Position numbers and translations under genes: made by a program. Under the pieces are notes generated by a model. The model was given only the letters and a program-made list of their open reading frames with translations. It was not told the DNA's origin and ran no database searches. A stretch of DNA of 37,048 bases from Candidatus Zixiibacteriota bacterium (GTDB taxonomy: Bacteria; Zixibacteria; MSB-5A5; UBA10806), in contig JAHEDG010000029.1 of NCBI GenBank assembly GCA_024641335.1, positions 1 to 37,048 on the forward strand. The letters are read 5' to 3'. Below are positions 25,220 to 34,086 of the stretch, in pieces. Numbering within the stretch: the first letter of the stretch is position 1; the number at the start of each line of letters is the position of its first letter.

Positions 25220-27349
25220 TCAGCCTATTTTCGAATAACGAATTTTGTTTCTCATTCTTCTTTTCAGAACTGTTTTGATAAAACGATTGTCCGCAGAATC
25301 CAGGCCGGGATCCTCATCTATCATCTCGAATGCCAGACTTCTGGCCAGTGATACTATCTTCGAATCAGTCAGGCTGGCGACCCGTAATTCCGGTAGACCG
25401 TGCTGCCTGGTGCCCAGTATCTCGCCCGGACCCCGTATGTCCAGATCCGCTTCAGCTATTTTAAAACCGTCGGAGATTTCGGTCAAGGCCTCAATCCTTC
25501 TGGAAGCCTCTTCGCCGACCTTTTTCCCGGTCATCAGGAAACAGTATGATTTCAAGCCGGAACGACCCACCCGGCCTCTTAGCTGATGGAGCTGCGACAA
25601 GCCGAACCGTTCGGCGTGTTCTATTATCATAATCGCCGCCGATGGCACATCGACCCCTACCTCTATGACAGTTGTCGCCGCCAAAATATCGATCTCCCGG
25701 TTCCGGAAAGAGGCCATTACCGCCTGCTTTTCCTCTCCCTTCATCCGGCCGTGGATCAACCCCAGTCTAAGATCCGGAAATATCTCTTCTTTCAATTTCT
25801 GGTATTCTTCGGTAGCGGCTTTAAGATCGGATTTCTCGGTTTCCTCGACCAAAGGGTATATCAGGTAAGCCGATTTACCATCTTTGACCGATTGGCGTGT
25901 GAATTCATACATCTGCTTCCGCTTATCCTCGGGCACATGCTTGGTTAAGACCGGCGTCCTTCCCGGAGGCATCTCGTCGATAATGGAAACATCGAGATCC
26001 CCGTAAATAGTCATGGCCAGCGTGCGGGGGATCGGCGTGGCGCTCATCACCAGGATATCGGGATTTTTCCCTTTGGCCTGCAGATTCCCTCGTTGAGCCA
26101 CCCCGAAACGGTGTTGCTCATCTATGACCGCGAAACCGAGTTTTTTAAAATCGACTCCCTTTTGAATGAGAGCGTGAGTTCCGGCCACAACCGACGCTTC
26201 CCCCGAAAGAATCGATTCCAGGATAGCTTTCCTGCCCGCCCCTTTTACCGAGCCGCTTAAGAAAACGACTTTAATTCCGAGCGGCTCCAACAATCGGGAA
26301 ATGGACAGATAATGCTGTTCGGCCAAAATCTCTGTCGGAGCCATAATTACGGCCTGGTATCCGGATTCGATCGCTCCCAACATAGCCAATACCGCCACTA
26401 TAGTCTTGCCGCTGCCCACGTCTCCCTGAAGCAATCGATTCATCTGGTATCTGGCCTTCATATCGTTGTAGATTTCGTTAATGACCCGTTTCTGCGCTGA
26501 TGTCAGCTCGAAACCAAGGTTATCAAGAAGTTTTCGGCCGAGTGTTTTGGGAGGGTTAATGCTGATGCCGTCGGCTTTGCGGCGGCGGTTTTTCTGACGA
26601 CCGGCCATAATCAATTCGAGGTAAAACAACTCCTCGAAAGCCAGTCTTTGACGGCCGGAATCCGCCTCGGGCAGTGAATCCGGGAAATGTATCTGGCGGA
26701 TCGCCCTGGAAAGATCATAGAGACCGTATTCTTTACGCCATTTTTCGGGAATGGTCTCGCACGGTTCATCAGCCAGCCTGTCCAGCGCCGGTTTGATTAT
26801 TCGCCGAAGACCTCTGGAATACAGGCCGATATTTTTCAAAGCCGCGCTTTCCGGGTATATTGGTATCAGACGGCCGGTATGAATGGTTTCATCATCGGCC
26901 GATCCGACTATCTCGAATTCCGGATGGGGCAGGTAGAGACGACCGTAAGCTCTGACGGTCCCCGAAGCGCATATGACGTCGCCGATATTGAAGGCCTTGT
27001 CCATATACTTATAACCGGAGAACCAAACCAGTTCCAGCTGTTCCCGGTCGTATTCGATCACTGTTTCGAATCTCGGCTTTCTGCCTCTGACCAAACCGAA
27101 CGCGGCTACTGTTCCCAGCACGGTTACGGTCATGCCTTCGGCCACCGAACCGAGGGGAGTTATCAGGGAACGGTCCAGATATTTCCTGGGGACATAATAA
27201 AACAGATCGAAAACGGTAGAGATCCCGTTTTGCTTGAGTATCTCTCCCTTTCTCGGACCGACACCTTTCAGATATTGAATGTCGGAGAAAAGATAATCCA
27301 GGCCCGCGGATGCGGTTTTCGATACGTTTGAGTCATTTTCGCCAGGCAC
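25220..27349 (-). CDS. recG: ATP-dependent DNA helicase RecG
   Basis: This 709-residue cytoplasmic branched-DNA translocase reverses stalled replication forks and remodels recombination junctions. It has the N-terminal wedge/OB-fold domain (about 25-210, with the helix-hairpin element YLKGVGPRKGEIL), then helicase motifs: Walker A GDVGSGKT (309-316), DEQH (410-413), SATPIPRT, ATTVIEVGVDVPSA and QLRGRVGRSG, and the C-terminal RecG block with RGPGEILGTRQHGLPELRVA. Length is normal for the family. The start is a GTG at 27349, the most upstream possibility because a stop lies four codons before it; the ribosome binding site is poor. It is the first gene of the long minus-strand block and diverges from rpmB. 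Confidence 0.97.
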   Translation of the reverse strand: MPGENDSNVSKTASAGLDYLFSDIQYLKGVGPRKGEILKQNGISTVFDLFYYVPRKYLDRSLITPLGSVAEGMTVTVLGTVAAFGLVRGRKPRFETVIEYDREQLELVWFSGYKYMDKAFNIGDVICASGTVRAYGRLYLPHPEFEIVGSADDETIHTGRLIPIYPESAALKNIGLYSRGLRRIIKPALDRLADEPCETIPEKWRKEYGLYDLSRAIRQIHFPDSLPEADSGRQRLAFEELFYLELIMAGRQKNRRRKADGISINPPKTLGRKLLDNLGFELTSAQKRVINEIYNDMKARYQMNRLLQGDVGSGKTIVAVLAMLGAIESGYQAVIMAPTEILAEQHYLSISRLLEPLGIKVVFLSGSVKGAGRKAILESILSGEASVVAGTHALIQKGVDFKKLGFAVIDEQHRFGVAQRGNLQAKGKNPDILVMSATPIPRTLAMTIYGDLDVSIIDEMPPGRTPVLTKHVPEDKRKQMYEFTRQSVKDGKSAYLIYPLVEETEKSDLKAATEEYQKLKEEIFPDLRLGLIHGRMKGEEKQAVMASFRNREIDILAATTVIEVGVDVPSAAIMIIEHAERFGLSQLHQLRGRVGRSGLKSYCFLMTGKKVGEEASRRIEALTEISDGFKIAEADLDIRGPGEILGTRQHGLPELRVASLTDSKIVSLARSLAFEMIDEDPGLDSADNRFIKTVLKRRMRNKIRYSKIG

Positions 27350-27438
27350 AAAACTATCTTAGAATCCCATCGTACCAAAGTCAAGACGCATCGAAAACTG
27401 ACCTGGCGTTATTAATTGAGTCAAATTGACGAAAACAC

Positions 27439-27466
27439 TTGCCATATCGCGCGGAAAACATATATT
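27439..27466 (+). promoter_or_regulatory. Candidate sigma-70 promoter for rpmB
   Basis: TTGCCA (27439-27444) and TATATT (27461-27466) are 16 bases apart, each one mismatch from consensus. The predicted start of transcription would fall just before the GGAGG of rpmB, giving a very short leader. It lies in the 138-base divergent region between recG and rpmB. Confidence 0.45.
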
Positions 27467-27487
27467 GGGGGAAATTTGGAGGATTTA

Positions 27488-27673
27488 ATGGCTCAAGTTT
27501 GCGACATTTGCGGAAAGAAACCGGCCAGCGGCAACAATGTCAGTCACGCTCATAACGTGACCAAACGCCGCTTTAAAATAAATCTGCAGACCGTTAACGC
27601 CAGAATCAACGGCAAACCGAAACGAATCAAGGTCTGCACGAGTTGTCTTAAAGCCGGTAAGGTAATGAAATAG
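27488..27673 (+). CDS. rpmB: 50S ribosomal protein L28, zinc-binding form
   Basis: This 61-residue ribosomal protein of the large subunit begins [12 protein letters not shown], with GGAGG about 6 bases upstream; a longer frame from 27416 lacks a ribosome binding site and adds unrelated residues. It keeps four cysteines in two CxxC pairs (C5/C8 and C50/C53), the zinc-ribbon (C+) version. The basic core [16 protein letters not shown] and [10 protein letters not shown] is typical. It is followed by a strong terminator and is probably transcribed alone. Confidence 0.97.
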   Translation: MAQVCDICGKKPASGNNVSHAHNVTKRRFKINLQTVNARINGKPKRIKVCTSCLKAGKVMK

Positions 27674-27695
27674 CTTTTCGCCATACCAGTTTCTC

Positions 27696-27723
27696 AACCC
27701 GCCGATTTTCAGGCGGGTTTTTT
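27696..27723 (+). terminator. Rho-independent terminator after rpmB
   Basis: An 8-bp stem (AACCCGCC with GGCGGGTT) and an 8-base loop run directly into a T tract, 22 bases after the rpmB stop. Confidence 0.9.
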
Positions 27724-27804
27724 ATTTTCGGCATTTTCTTATAACTCAGCTCCGCATAGCTTTATTATTGTGTCAAATTAAACACGTTCGGGAGCTCATA
27801 ACAC

Positions 27805-27855
27805 ATATCTCCTGCCAGCACAATCGCTATAATCCGTTGTCCTTCAGGGAGATAT
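27805..27855. repeat. Imperfect inverted repeat upstream of the beta-propeller gene
   Basis: ATATCTCCTG (27805-27814) is mirrored by CAGGGAGATAT (27845-27855), with one extra G and a 30-base centre containing TATAAT at 27828. It lies just upstream of a sigma-54-like element and might be an activator site or an RNA hairpin. The assignment is tentative. Confidence 0.35.
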
Positions 27856-27860
27856 GCTGG

Positions 27861-27876
27861 TGGCACGATCTTTGTT
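27861..27876 (+). promoter_or_regulatory. Candidate sigma-54 (-24/-12) promoter
   Basis: TGGCACGATCTTTGTT resembles the sigma-54 consensus TGGCACG-N4-TTGCW, with correct 10-base spacing between GG and G(T). The only important mismatch is T instead of C in the -12 element. Transcription would begin near 27887, 39 bases before the start of the beta-propeller gene. Confidence 0.45.
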
Positions 27877-27925
27877 TTAGTTATAGTAGGAATTGAAAAC
27901 AAAACAACCTGAAAAAGGAGAAGTT

Positions 27926-29041
27926 ATGAAGAATCAAGGATCACTTGTAGCCATCATCGTAGTATCGCTGATCGGGCTGACCGTGATGATTTTCGGCAGC
28001 TTGAAGAAAACGCCTCGTTTGGCGGAGACCACGGCGATGGCCGATGTTTTCGCGGTTCCGGAAACGGCGGCGTTTGCCCAGACCAACCGGCCGGAAACAT
28101 CTTACCCCGAAGTAACATCGGCGCTTGTGGACCAGGGACGGCTGATAATCGGTACCAGCGAGGGTATCTTTATTCTACCGTCTCTCGTCGGCCAACCTGA
28201 GCCGGAGGAAAGGCGACTCGATACGGAGATCACTCATCTGAACCTGATTGTGCCTTTCGAGGACAACCGTTATATCGGGGCAGACTATCTTTACAAAGTT
28301 GACAACAACTACGCGGTCACTCTGGACAGGTATGATCTGGGAACCAGAGTTTATTCCATGCTCGGCTTCGGCGACGGGCTGCTGGTAGGAACCGATATCG
28401 GGCTCTGGTATCATTGCGATTTCGAAATAGATGGTTATTGCGCCGGCGATACGCTTCTCAAGGAAGGGCTGATAGTAACCTCGATGGCCGAGGATAGAGG
28501 CGGCCTCTGGGTCGGCACCTACGGACAGGGTTTATACCGTTTTGACGGCGAGAAATGGCGGGAGCGGTATCTCGAAAGGGATACTCTCATGTTTCAGTTC
28601 GTCAACGCTCTCGAATACAGCCATCCTTTCCTCTGGGTTGGCACCGATGAATCGATATTCCGCTATGACGGCGGAACCTGGCAGCAGATGTTCATCGCCG
28701 ATTCCTCCGAGACCTTTGATGTCACCTGCGTCATGACCACTCCGGCGGCGACCTATATCGGTACCGGATCGGGATTGCTCCGTTTTGCAGGCGACAGTCT
28801 TTACGCGGTCGACGGTTTCGAGGGAATGGCGGTAGCCGGGCTGTGCGTAAGCGATAGAGATGTAATCGTGGCCACGCGTAACAATGGAATTTTCACATTC
28901 AATGGAAAGGAGGAGTTAGTTTCGCCGGAACAGCTTACCCCGCGCGATTTCGCAGGACTGGCGGAGCCGTCGGGGAACGTCGAGGATAAAGTCTTAGCCG
29001 AGACTGATCCTGATATTCTCGCCGAGAATATCGACTATTGA
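27926..29041 (+). CDS. Membrane-anchored beta-propeller protein of the two-component-regulator-propeller type
   Basis: The 371-residue product begins with a short N-terminal membrane anchor (about 7-26). The rest is a beta-propeller with about six repeats carrying the blade signature (L/W)-x-V/I-G-T-x-x-G-(L/I)-(Y/F)-x-(F/H): LIIGTSEGIF, LLVGTDIGLW, LWVGTYGQGLYRFDG, LWVGTDESIFRYDG, TYIGTGSGLLRFAG and VIVATRNNGIFTFNG. Such propellers are sensor domains of hybrid two-component systems, but no kinase or output domain follows here, so it may be a stand-alone periplasmic ligand or protein binder. The start is chosen at 27926 for its AAAAAGGAG site; an upstream ATG-like frame at 27893 has none. It may be driven by the sigma-54-like promoter and ends in a terminator. 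Confidence 0.82.
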   Translation: MKNQGSLVAIIVVSLIGLTVMIFGSLKKTPRLAETTAMADVFAVPETAAFAQTNRPETSYPEVTSALVDQGRLIIGTSEGIFILPSLVGQPEPEERRLDTEITHLNLIVPFEDNRYIGADYLYKVDNNYAVTLDRYDLGTRVYSMLGFGDGLLVGTDIGLWYHCDFEIDGYCAGDTLLKEGLIVTSMAEDRGGLWVGTYGQGLYRFDGEKWRERYLERDTLMFQFVNALEYSHPFLWVGTDESIFRYDGGTWQQMFIADSSETFDVTCVMTTPAATYIGTGSGLLRFAGDSLYAVDGFEGMAVAGLCVSDRDVIVATRNNGIFTFNGKEELVSPEQLTPRDFAGLAEPSGNVEDKVLAETDPDILAENIDY

Positions 29042-29091
29042 ACCGAATAACGCGCCAGGTCTCATCACCGAACCGTGGCAGCGTGGCCGCG

Positions 29092-29123
29092 AACAGGGGC
29101 GAATTCAATCGCCCCTGTTTTTT
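29092..29123 (+). terminator. Rho-independent terminator after the propeller gene
   Basis: An 11-bp perfect stem (AACAGGGGCGA with TCGCCCCTGTT), a 6-base loop and a T run, about 50 bases after the stop codon. Confidence 0.92.
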
Positions 29124-29296
29124 CGCATATCGGTATTTATCTCTCCGGTTTTTTATCTGCCCGGGCATTTTCAAAATAAAATATAACAATCGTCCTCAGA
29201 AATTTGGAACTATTACGGCGGTTTTTCGGTATTTTAACTGTGTTTAACTTCATGCGAATCAAACGGCAGTTTAATCGATATTCGAAGGAGAGCCAA

Positions 29297-31186
29297 ATGG
29301 GGAAAATCGTTTTGTCAACTGGGATCATCTCGCTGGCGATGTTCGTCTTTTTTTCAGGAATGGTGAAAACCGCTTCGGCCGATGTTCAGAAAGTTCGCCA
29401 AAGATCAGAAATCGACGGCAAATATAAATGGAAACTCGATGATATTTACAGGGATACCCTGGCCTGGCAGGCCGATTATGATATAGTTAAATCGCGGATG
29501 GGGGAACTGGAGAATTTTAAAGGGAAACTTGGAGAATCATCGAAGACTCTTTATAAATGCCTTTCTCTCAAGGACAGCTTGAATATCATTTTAGGACGGC
29601 TCTACGTATATGCCAACATGAAAAGTGATGAGGACACCAGGGTATCCGAATACCAGGAACTCGGCGGTAAGATCGGAGCGCTTAACGCCCAATTCGGGAG
29701 CGTCGAATCGTTCGTCGGCCCGGAGATCCTCGCCATCCCCGACGATAAATTGAAGAAATTTCTAAAATCCGATAGAAACCTCGATGTTTACCAATTCTAT
29801 ATAGAAAATTTAATCCGTTCCAAGGCTCATATTCTTTCCCCTGAAGAGGAGAATATTCTGGCCCTCTCGGCCAGCGCCACGCGGGGGCCGGGCAATATTT
29901 TCGGCATGCTCAATAACGCCGATATAAAATTCCCGTCCATAACAGACGAAAAGGGCCAGGAGATAGAACTCACCAGGGAACGGTACGGACAACTGCTTCA
30001 ATCCACCGACCGCAGGGTGCGTCTTGACGCCAGCAAAGCTTACAACGAAACTTATCTCAAATATTTCAATACCCTGGGAGCGACTCTCAACGCTTCGGTG
30101 AATGACGACTGGTTTTTGGCCCAGGCTCGAAAGTACAATACCTGCCTGGAGCATTCTCTGGACGACGACAATATCCCGCCGGCTGTTTTCGCCAGTTTGA
30201 TAGAGGCGGTAAACGCCAATTTCGCGCCGCTTCACAAATGGGCGTCGATCCGCAAGAGAATCCTCGGAGTAGATGAGCTTCACCCCTATGATCTCTCGGT
30301 GCCGCTGGTGCCGGAAGCCAAGAAGGAAATCCCGTATGACAAAGCCGTGGCAACATTGTTCGAAGGGCTCAAACCGATGGGCAAAGATTATCTTCGGGAT
30401 CTGAAGGCGGGCTTGAACTCCGGCTGGATCGATGTCTATGAGACTGCCGGGAAACGAAGCGGAGCCTATTCCTGGGGTTCTTATTCCACCCATCCCTACG
30501 TACTCTTGAACTATGTTGATAATATGGAGAATATGTTCACGCTGTCGCACGAGATGGGGCACGCCATGCACAGCTATTACTCGAAGAAAACTCAGCCTTA
30601 CATCAACGCTTATTACTCCACTTTCGTGGCCGAGGTTGCCTCCACCACCAATGAAGCGATCATGATCAAATACCTTTTGGAGCATACCACCGATAAGAAA
30701 GAGAAGATGTATCTTCTGAACTACTACATCGAACAGATCATCGGTACGTTCTATACCCAGGTGATGTTCTCCGAGTTCGAGATGAAAATTCATGAAGTTA
30801 TCGAGCAGGGAGGTTCTTTATCCGCGCAATCGCTCAGAAATATGTACCGGGAGATTTACCAGAAATACTGGGGTCCCGAACTGGTCTTCGACGAGTGGAA
30901 TGATTTCGGCGGTTTGAGAGTTCCTCATTTCTACAGAAGCTACTATGTGTTCCAATACGCCACCAGCTATTCGGCCGCCCAGGCTATTTCGCGGAAAATA
31001 GTCGAGGGTGATAAAAATACGCTTAAAAACTACCACGAATTTCTGACCTGGGGCGGCAACGATTACCCGGTCAACCAGCTGATGAAAATCGGGGTCGATA
31101 TGACCACCCCCGGCCCGGTTAACGATACCATCAAAGTGTTTTCCGATCTGGTCGACGAGATGGAAAGGTTGCTCAACGAAGGCTAA
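29297..31186 (+). CDS. pepF: Exported oligoendopeptidase F-like M3B metallopeptidase
   Basis: This 629-residue zinc peptidase of the PepF/M3B family has the motif H418-E-M-G-H422 and the third ligand E446 in FVAEVAST. It also has the family's C-terminal substrate region around FGGLRVPHFYRSYYVFQYATS (about 537-557), where the conserved tyrosines contact peptides. Unlike most PepF, which are cytosolic, this one begins with a signal peptide (about residues 1-28, cleavage after ASA). The start at 29297 is supported by GAAGGAG just upstream; a longer frame from 29204 lacks one and would bury the signal. It should cut short peptides in the periplasm. It is monocistronic between two terminators. Confidence 0.93.
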   Translation: MGKIVLSTGIISLAMFVFFSGMVKTASADVQKVRQRSEIDGKYKWKLDDIYRDTLAWQADYDIVKSRMGELENFKGKLGESSKTLYKCLSLKDSLNIILGRLYVYANMKSDEDTRVSEYQELGGKIGALNAQFGSVESFVGPEILAIPDDKLKKFLKSDRNLDVYQFYIENLIRSKAHILSPEEENILALSASATRGPGNIFGMLNNADIKFPSITDEKGQEIELTRERYGQLLQSTDRRVRLDASKAYNETYLKYFNTLGATLNASVNDDWFLAQARKYNTCLEHSLDDDNIPPAVFASLIEAVNANFAPLHKWASIRKRILGVDELHPYDLSVPLVPEAKKEIPYDKAVATLFEGLKPMGKDYLRDLKAGLNSGWIDVYETAGKRSGAYSWGSYSTHPYVLLNYVDNMENMFTLSHEMGHAMHSYYSKKTQPYINAYYSTFVAEVASTTNEAIMIKYLLEHTTDKKEKMYLLNYYIEQIIGTFYTQVMFSEFEMKIHEVIEQGGSLSAQSLRNMYREIYQKYWGPELVFDEWNDFGGLRVPHFYRSYYVFQYATSYSAAQAISRKIVEGDKNTLKNYHEFLTWGGNDYPVNQLMKIGVDMTTPGPVNDTIKVFSDLVDEMERLLNEG

Positions 31187-31209
31187 TAGCTGATTCCCAA
31201 ATCTCTTTG

Positions 31210-31250
31210 GCGGGATATAAAACGGGTTAACCGTTTGTATCCCGCTTTTT
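31210..31250 (+). terminator. Rho-independent terminator after pepF
   Basis: A long stem, GCGGGATA...TATCCCGC with an inner AAACGG...CCGTTT pair and a GTTAA loop, is followed by TTTTT. It lies 24 bases after the pepF stop. Confidence 0.9.
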
Positions 31251-31333
31251 ATTTCCTGCCTAAAGGAACTATTGCGGGTGAATCGTATTATTATGTATAT
31301 ATGGTGAAACAATCGCGGGAAGGCGAGGAAAAA

Positions 31334-33955
31334 ATGAAAACGATTGATCCTGTCTGCGGAATGACCGTTGATTCCGTTAAAGCCAAATACAAAACTGAAT
31401 ATAAAGGTGAAATAATCTATTTTTGCGCCGCAGGGTGTCTTAATAAGTTCAAGGCGGAGCCTGAAAAGTATCCGAATCGGAAAATTCGGGAAAGGGAGAA
31501 GAAACAGCCTGTTCACGATGATGTTAAGGTTGACGGGATGGTGAAGCTGACCATACCGATCAGCGGAATGCATTGCGCCTCCTGTGTGGGCCGGGTGGAA
31601 AAAGGGTTGAGGGAAATTAAGGGGGTCTCGGAGGTTTCGGTTAATCTGGCTTCGGAACTCGCAACCATAGATTATTATCCCGCGGCTGCCGGGCCGAATG
31701 AGTTTCTAAAAAAAATAAAATCGATAGGTTACGATATTCCTCTTCAGAAAACCGAGTTGATTATTGCCGGAATGAGCTGCGCGTCATGCGTGGTTACTAT
31801 AGAGAAGGGGCTTCGCCATGCCGATGGCGTAGTCGAGGCATCGGTTAATCTCGGCGCCGAAAGAGCATTCGTGACTCATCTTCCGGGAATAGGGTTCCAG
31901 GAGCTTAAAAAGATCGTGGAAGCGTCGGGCTATAAAGCGATGGAAATATCTTCAGAATCATCCGGCGATATCGAACAGAAGCTTCGGGAAAAACAATATA
32001 AGGATTTGAAAACCAGATTCACGTTTTCCGGAGTTTTGAGCGTTATTGTCCTGCTCATAGCCATGACCCATATATTCACCCCCCAGATAAATCATTATGC
32101 CCAGATGATTATTACCATACCGATAATATTCTGGGCTGGATCTCGTTTTTACACCGGTTTCTGGGCAGGGTTACTGCATGCGACGGCTGATATGAATACT
32201 CTGGTGGCGGTCGGCACAGCCTCGGCGTTTATTTACAGTGTGGCGGCTACAGTAAATCCGGGATTATTCATGTCGGCGGGACGGGCGGCTGATGTCTATT
32301 TCGATACAGCCGCGGTAATCATCACGCTCATATTGCTGGGCAGGCTTCTGGAAGCCCGGGCCAAAGGCAAGACATCGGAGGCCATCAAGAAGCTGGCCGG
32401 CCTTCAGCCGAGAACGGCTCGAGTGGTTCGCGACGGCCGCGAATCGGATATCGAGATCGGGAATGTCGTGGTCGGCGATATCGTTGTTGTCCGCCCTGGC
32501 GAAAAGATCCCGGTCGATGGAGAGATCATCGACGGTTATTCGAGCGTAGACCAATCCATGCTGACCGGAGAGAGTGTACCGGTAGAGAAAAAAACCGGAG
32601 ATAATGTCATCGGAGCAACCATCAATATTACGGGAAGCTTCAGGTTCAAGGCGGCTAAAATAGGACGGGATACAGTTCTTGCGCAGATTATAAAAATGGT
32701 GCAGCAGGCCCAGGGCTCCAAAGCTCCGGCCCAAAGACTGGCCGATAAAATAGCCGGCATATTCGTGCCCATAGTCATTGGAATCGCTGTGGTAACATTC
32801 TTTATCTGGTTTTTGTTCGGACCTGAACCTGCCCTGACTACCGCTCTTTTGAACTTCGTGGCGGTTATGATAATCGCCTGCCCGTGCGCGCTGGGTCTCG
32901 CTACCCCGACCGCTATCATGGTGGGTACCGGCCTGGGAGCCGAAAACGGCATCCTGATCAAAGGCGGAGAGACCCTTGAAAATGCGCACAAAATCGATAC
33001 TGTCGTGTTCGATAAAACCGGCACATTAACCACGGGCAAGCCGCGGGTCACCGATATAATACCGGCTGATGGTTTCTCCGAAGAGCAGGTTCTCTTCTTC
33101 GCGGCTTCGATGGAAAAACGATCGGAGCATCCGCTGGGCAGGGCAATAGTCGATCGAGCCTCAAAAAATAATATCGATCTGCGGGAGCCGGAGGATTTTT
33201 ACGCTCTGCCGGGAATGGGTATTGCCGGAAAGGTGAATGACAATCTCATACTTCTCGGCAATTCCAAATTAATGGCCGAAAAAGGGATATACCTGTCGTC
33301 CATAATTTCCGGGCACGACAGGCTGGCGTCAGAAGGCAAAACCTTAATGTTCTTATCGGTGGATATGAAACCGGCGGGCCTGATAGCCGCCGCCGATACT
33401 ATCAGGGCCGACGCTTTCAGCGTAGTAAAAGAGCTTCATGAAAGAAAAATCAAAACAGTGATGATTACCGGAGACAACAGGAATACGGCGGCGGCGGTGG
33501 CCTCGGAAATAGGTATCGACGACGTTATCTCCGATGTATTGCCTCAAGATAAAGCGGCCGGAATAGAAAGTTTGCAGAATGAAGGAAGGGTAGTAGCCAT
33601 GGTTGGCGACGGTATCAATGACGCCGTGGCGCTGGCCCGGGCCGATGTGGGGATCGCTATCGGATCCGGCTCCGACGTGGCTCTGGAAGCTTCGGATATA
33701 ACCTTGCTCGGCAGCAATCTTCATGGAGTAATCAAAGCGATTAGGCTCTCCGGCAAAACATTGATGACCATTCGCTGGAATCTTTTCTGGGCGTTCATAT
33801 ATAACATTATCGGCATACCGATAGCGGCCGGTGTTTTATATCCTGCTTTCGGGACGGCCGGATTTCTGAATCCGATGATCGCGTCGGGCGCCATGGCTTT
33901 TTCATCGGTTTTCGTGGTGACCAATTCGCTAAGGCTGAAACGGATAAAGCTGTAA
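31334..33955 (+). CDS. copA: Cu(I)-exporting P-type ATPase CopA with YHS and two HMA domains
   Basis: This 873-residue P1B-1 ATPase pumps Cu(I)/Ag(I) from cytoplasm to periplasm. Domains in order: a YHS/TRASH metal domain (4-46, DPVCGM...YFCAAGC), HMA1 with CASC (81-84), HMA2 with CASC (149-152), eight membrane helices, the transport motif CPC (516-518), the phosphorylation motif DKTGT at D560, SEHP with H599-P600, and GDGIND at 758-763. The last helices carry Y823-N824 and M854 with S857-S858, the Cu(I)-specific pattern. The chosen ATG has a GCGAGG site upstream; an ATG at 31301 in the same frame is an alternative. It follows a terminator, so it has its own promoter, though no CueR or CsoR-like operator was recognised. 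Confidence 0.96.
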   Translation: MKTIDPVCGMTVDSVKAKYKTEYKGEIIYFCAAGCLNKFKAEPEKYPNRKIREREKKQPVHDDVKVDGMVKLTIPISGMHCASCVGRVEKGLREIKGVSEVSVNLASELATIDYYPAAAGPNEFLKKIKSIGYDIPLQKTELIIAGMSCASCVVTIEKGLRHADGVVEASVNLGAERAFVTHLPGIGFQELKKIVEASGYKAMEISSESSGDIEQKLREKQYKDLKTRFTFSGVLSVIVLLIAMTHIFTPQINHYAQMIITIPIIFWAGSRFYTGFWAGLLHATADMNTLVAVGTASAFIYSVAATVNPGLFMSAGRAADVYFDTAAVIITLILLGRLLEARAKGKTSEAIKKLAGLQPRTARVVRDGRESDIEIGNVVVGDIVVVRPGEKIPVDGEIIDGYSSVDQSMLTGESVPVEKKTGDNVIGATINITGSFRFKAAKIGRDTVLAQIIKMVQQAQGSKAPAQRLADKIAGIFVPIVIGIAVVTFFIWFLFGPEPALTTALLNFVAVMIIACPCALGLATPTAIMVGTGLGAENGILIKGGETLENAHKIDTVVFDKTGTLTTGKPRVTDIIPADGFSEEQVLFFAASMEKRSEHPLGRAIVDRASKNNIDLREPEDFYALPGMGIAGKVNDNLILLGNSKLMAEKGIYLSSIISGHDRLASEGKTLMFLSVDMKPAGLIAAADTIRADAFSVVKELHERKIKTVMITGDNRNTAAAVASEIGIDDVISDVLPQDKAAGIESLQNEGRVVAMVGDGINDAVALARADVGIAIGSGSDVALEASDITLLGSNLHGVIKAIRLSGKTLMTIRWNLFWAFIYNIIGIPIAAGVLYPAFGTAGFLNPMIASGAMAFSSVFVVTNSLRLKRIKL

Positions 33956-34022
33956 TTATTCTAATTCAAACCGTCGGCCGATTGTAGTATTTCATAACAA
34001 GTATTTTCTATATTCCGGTTGC

Positions 34023-34050
34023 TTGTCAATTGGCAATTGCCTAATATACT
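34023..34050 (+). promoter_or_regulatory. Candidate sigma-70 promoter with spacer palindrome
   Basis: TTGTCA (34023-34028) and TATACT (34045-34050) are 16 bases apart. The spacer contains the palindrome GGCAATTGCC (34032-34041), a possible operator. The promoter would serve the PqqD-S2P-HlyD gene that begins about 35 bases downstream. Confidence 0.4.
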
Positions 34051-34086
34051 ATGTAACCCGCGGCGATTTCATCCGGGAGGAAAAAC

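Noticed and set aside
27416-27487. Upstream extension of rpmB
   Set aside because: No ribosome binding site, and L28 proteins start at the [10 protein letters not shown] position, which has GGAGG in front.
29810-30793. 327-codon open frame on the minus strand opposite pepF
   Set aside because: It lies entirely inside the well-supported M3 peptidase gene, has no ribosome binding site and its product shows no recognisable domain; it is a shadow of the codon bias of the true gene.
32264-32989. 241-codon minus-strand frame opposite copA
   Set aside because: Fully antisense to conserved ATPase motifs; composition is that of a reverse-complement shadow.
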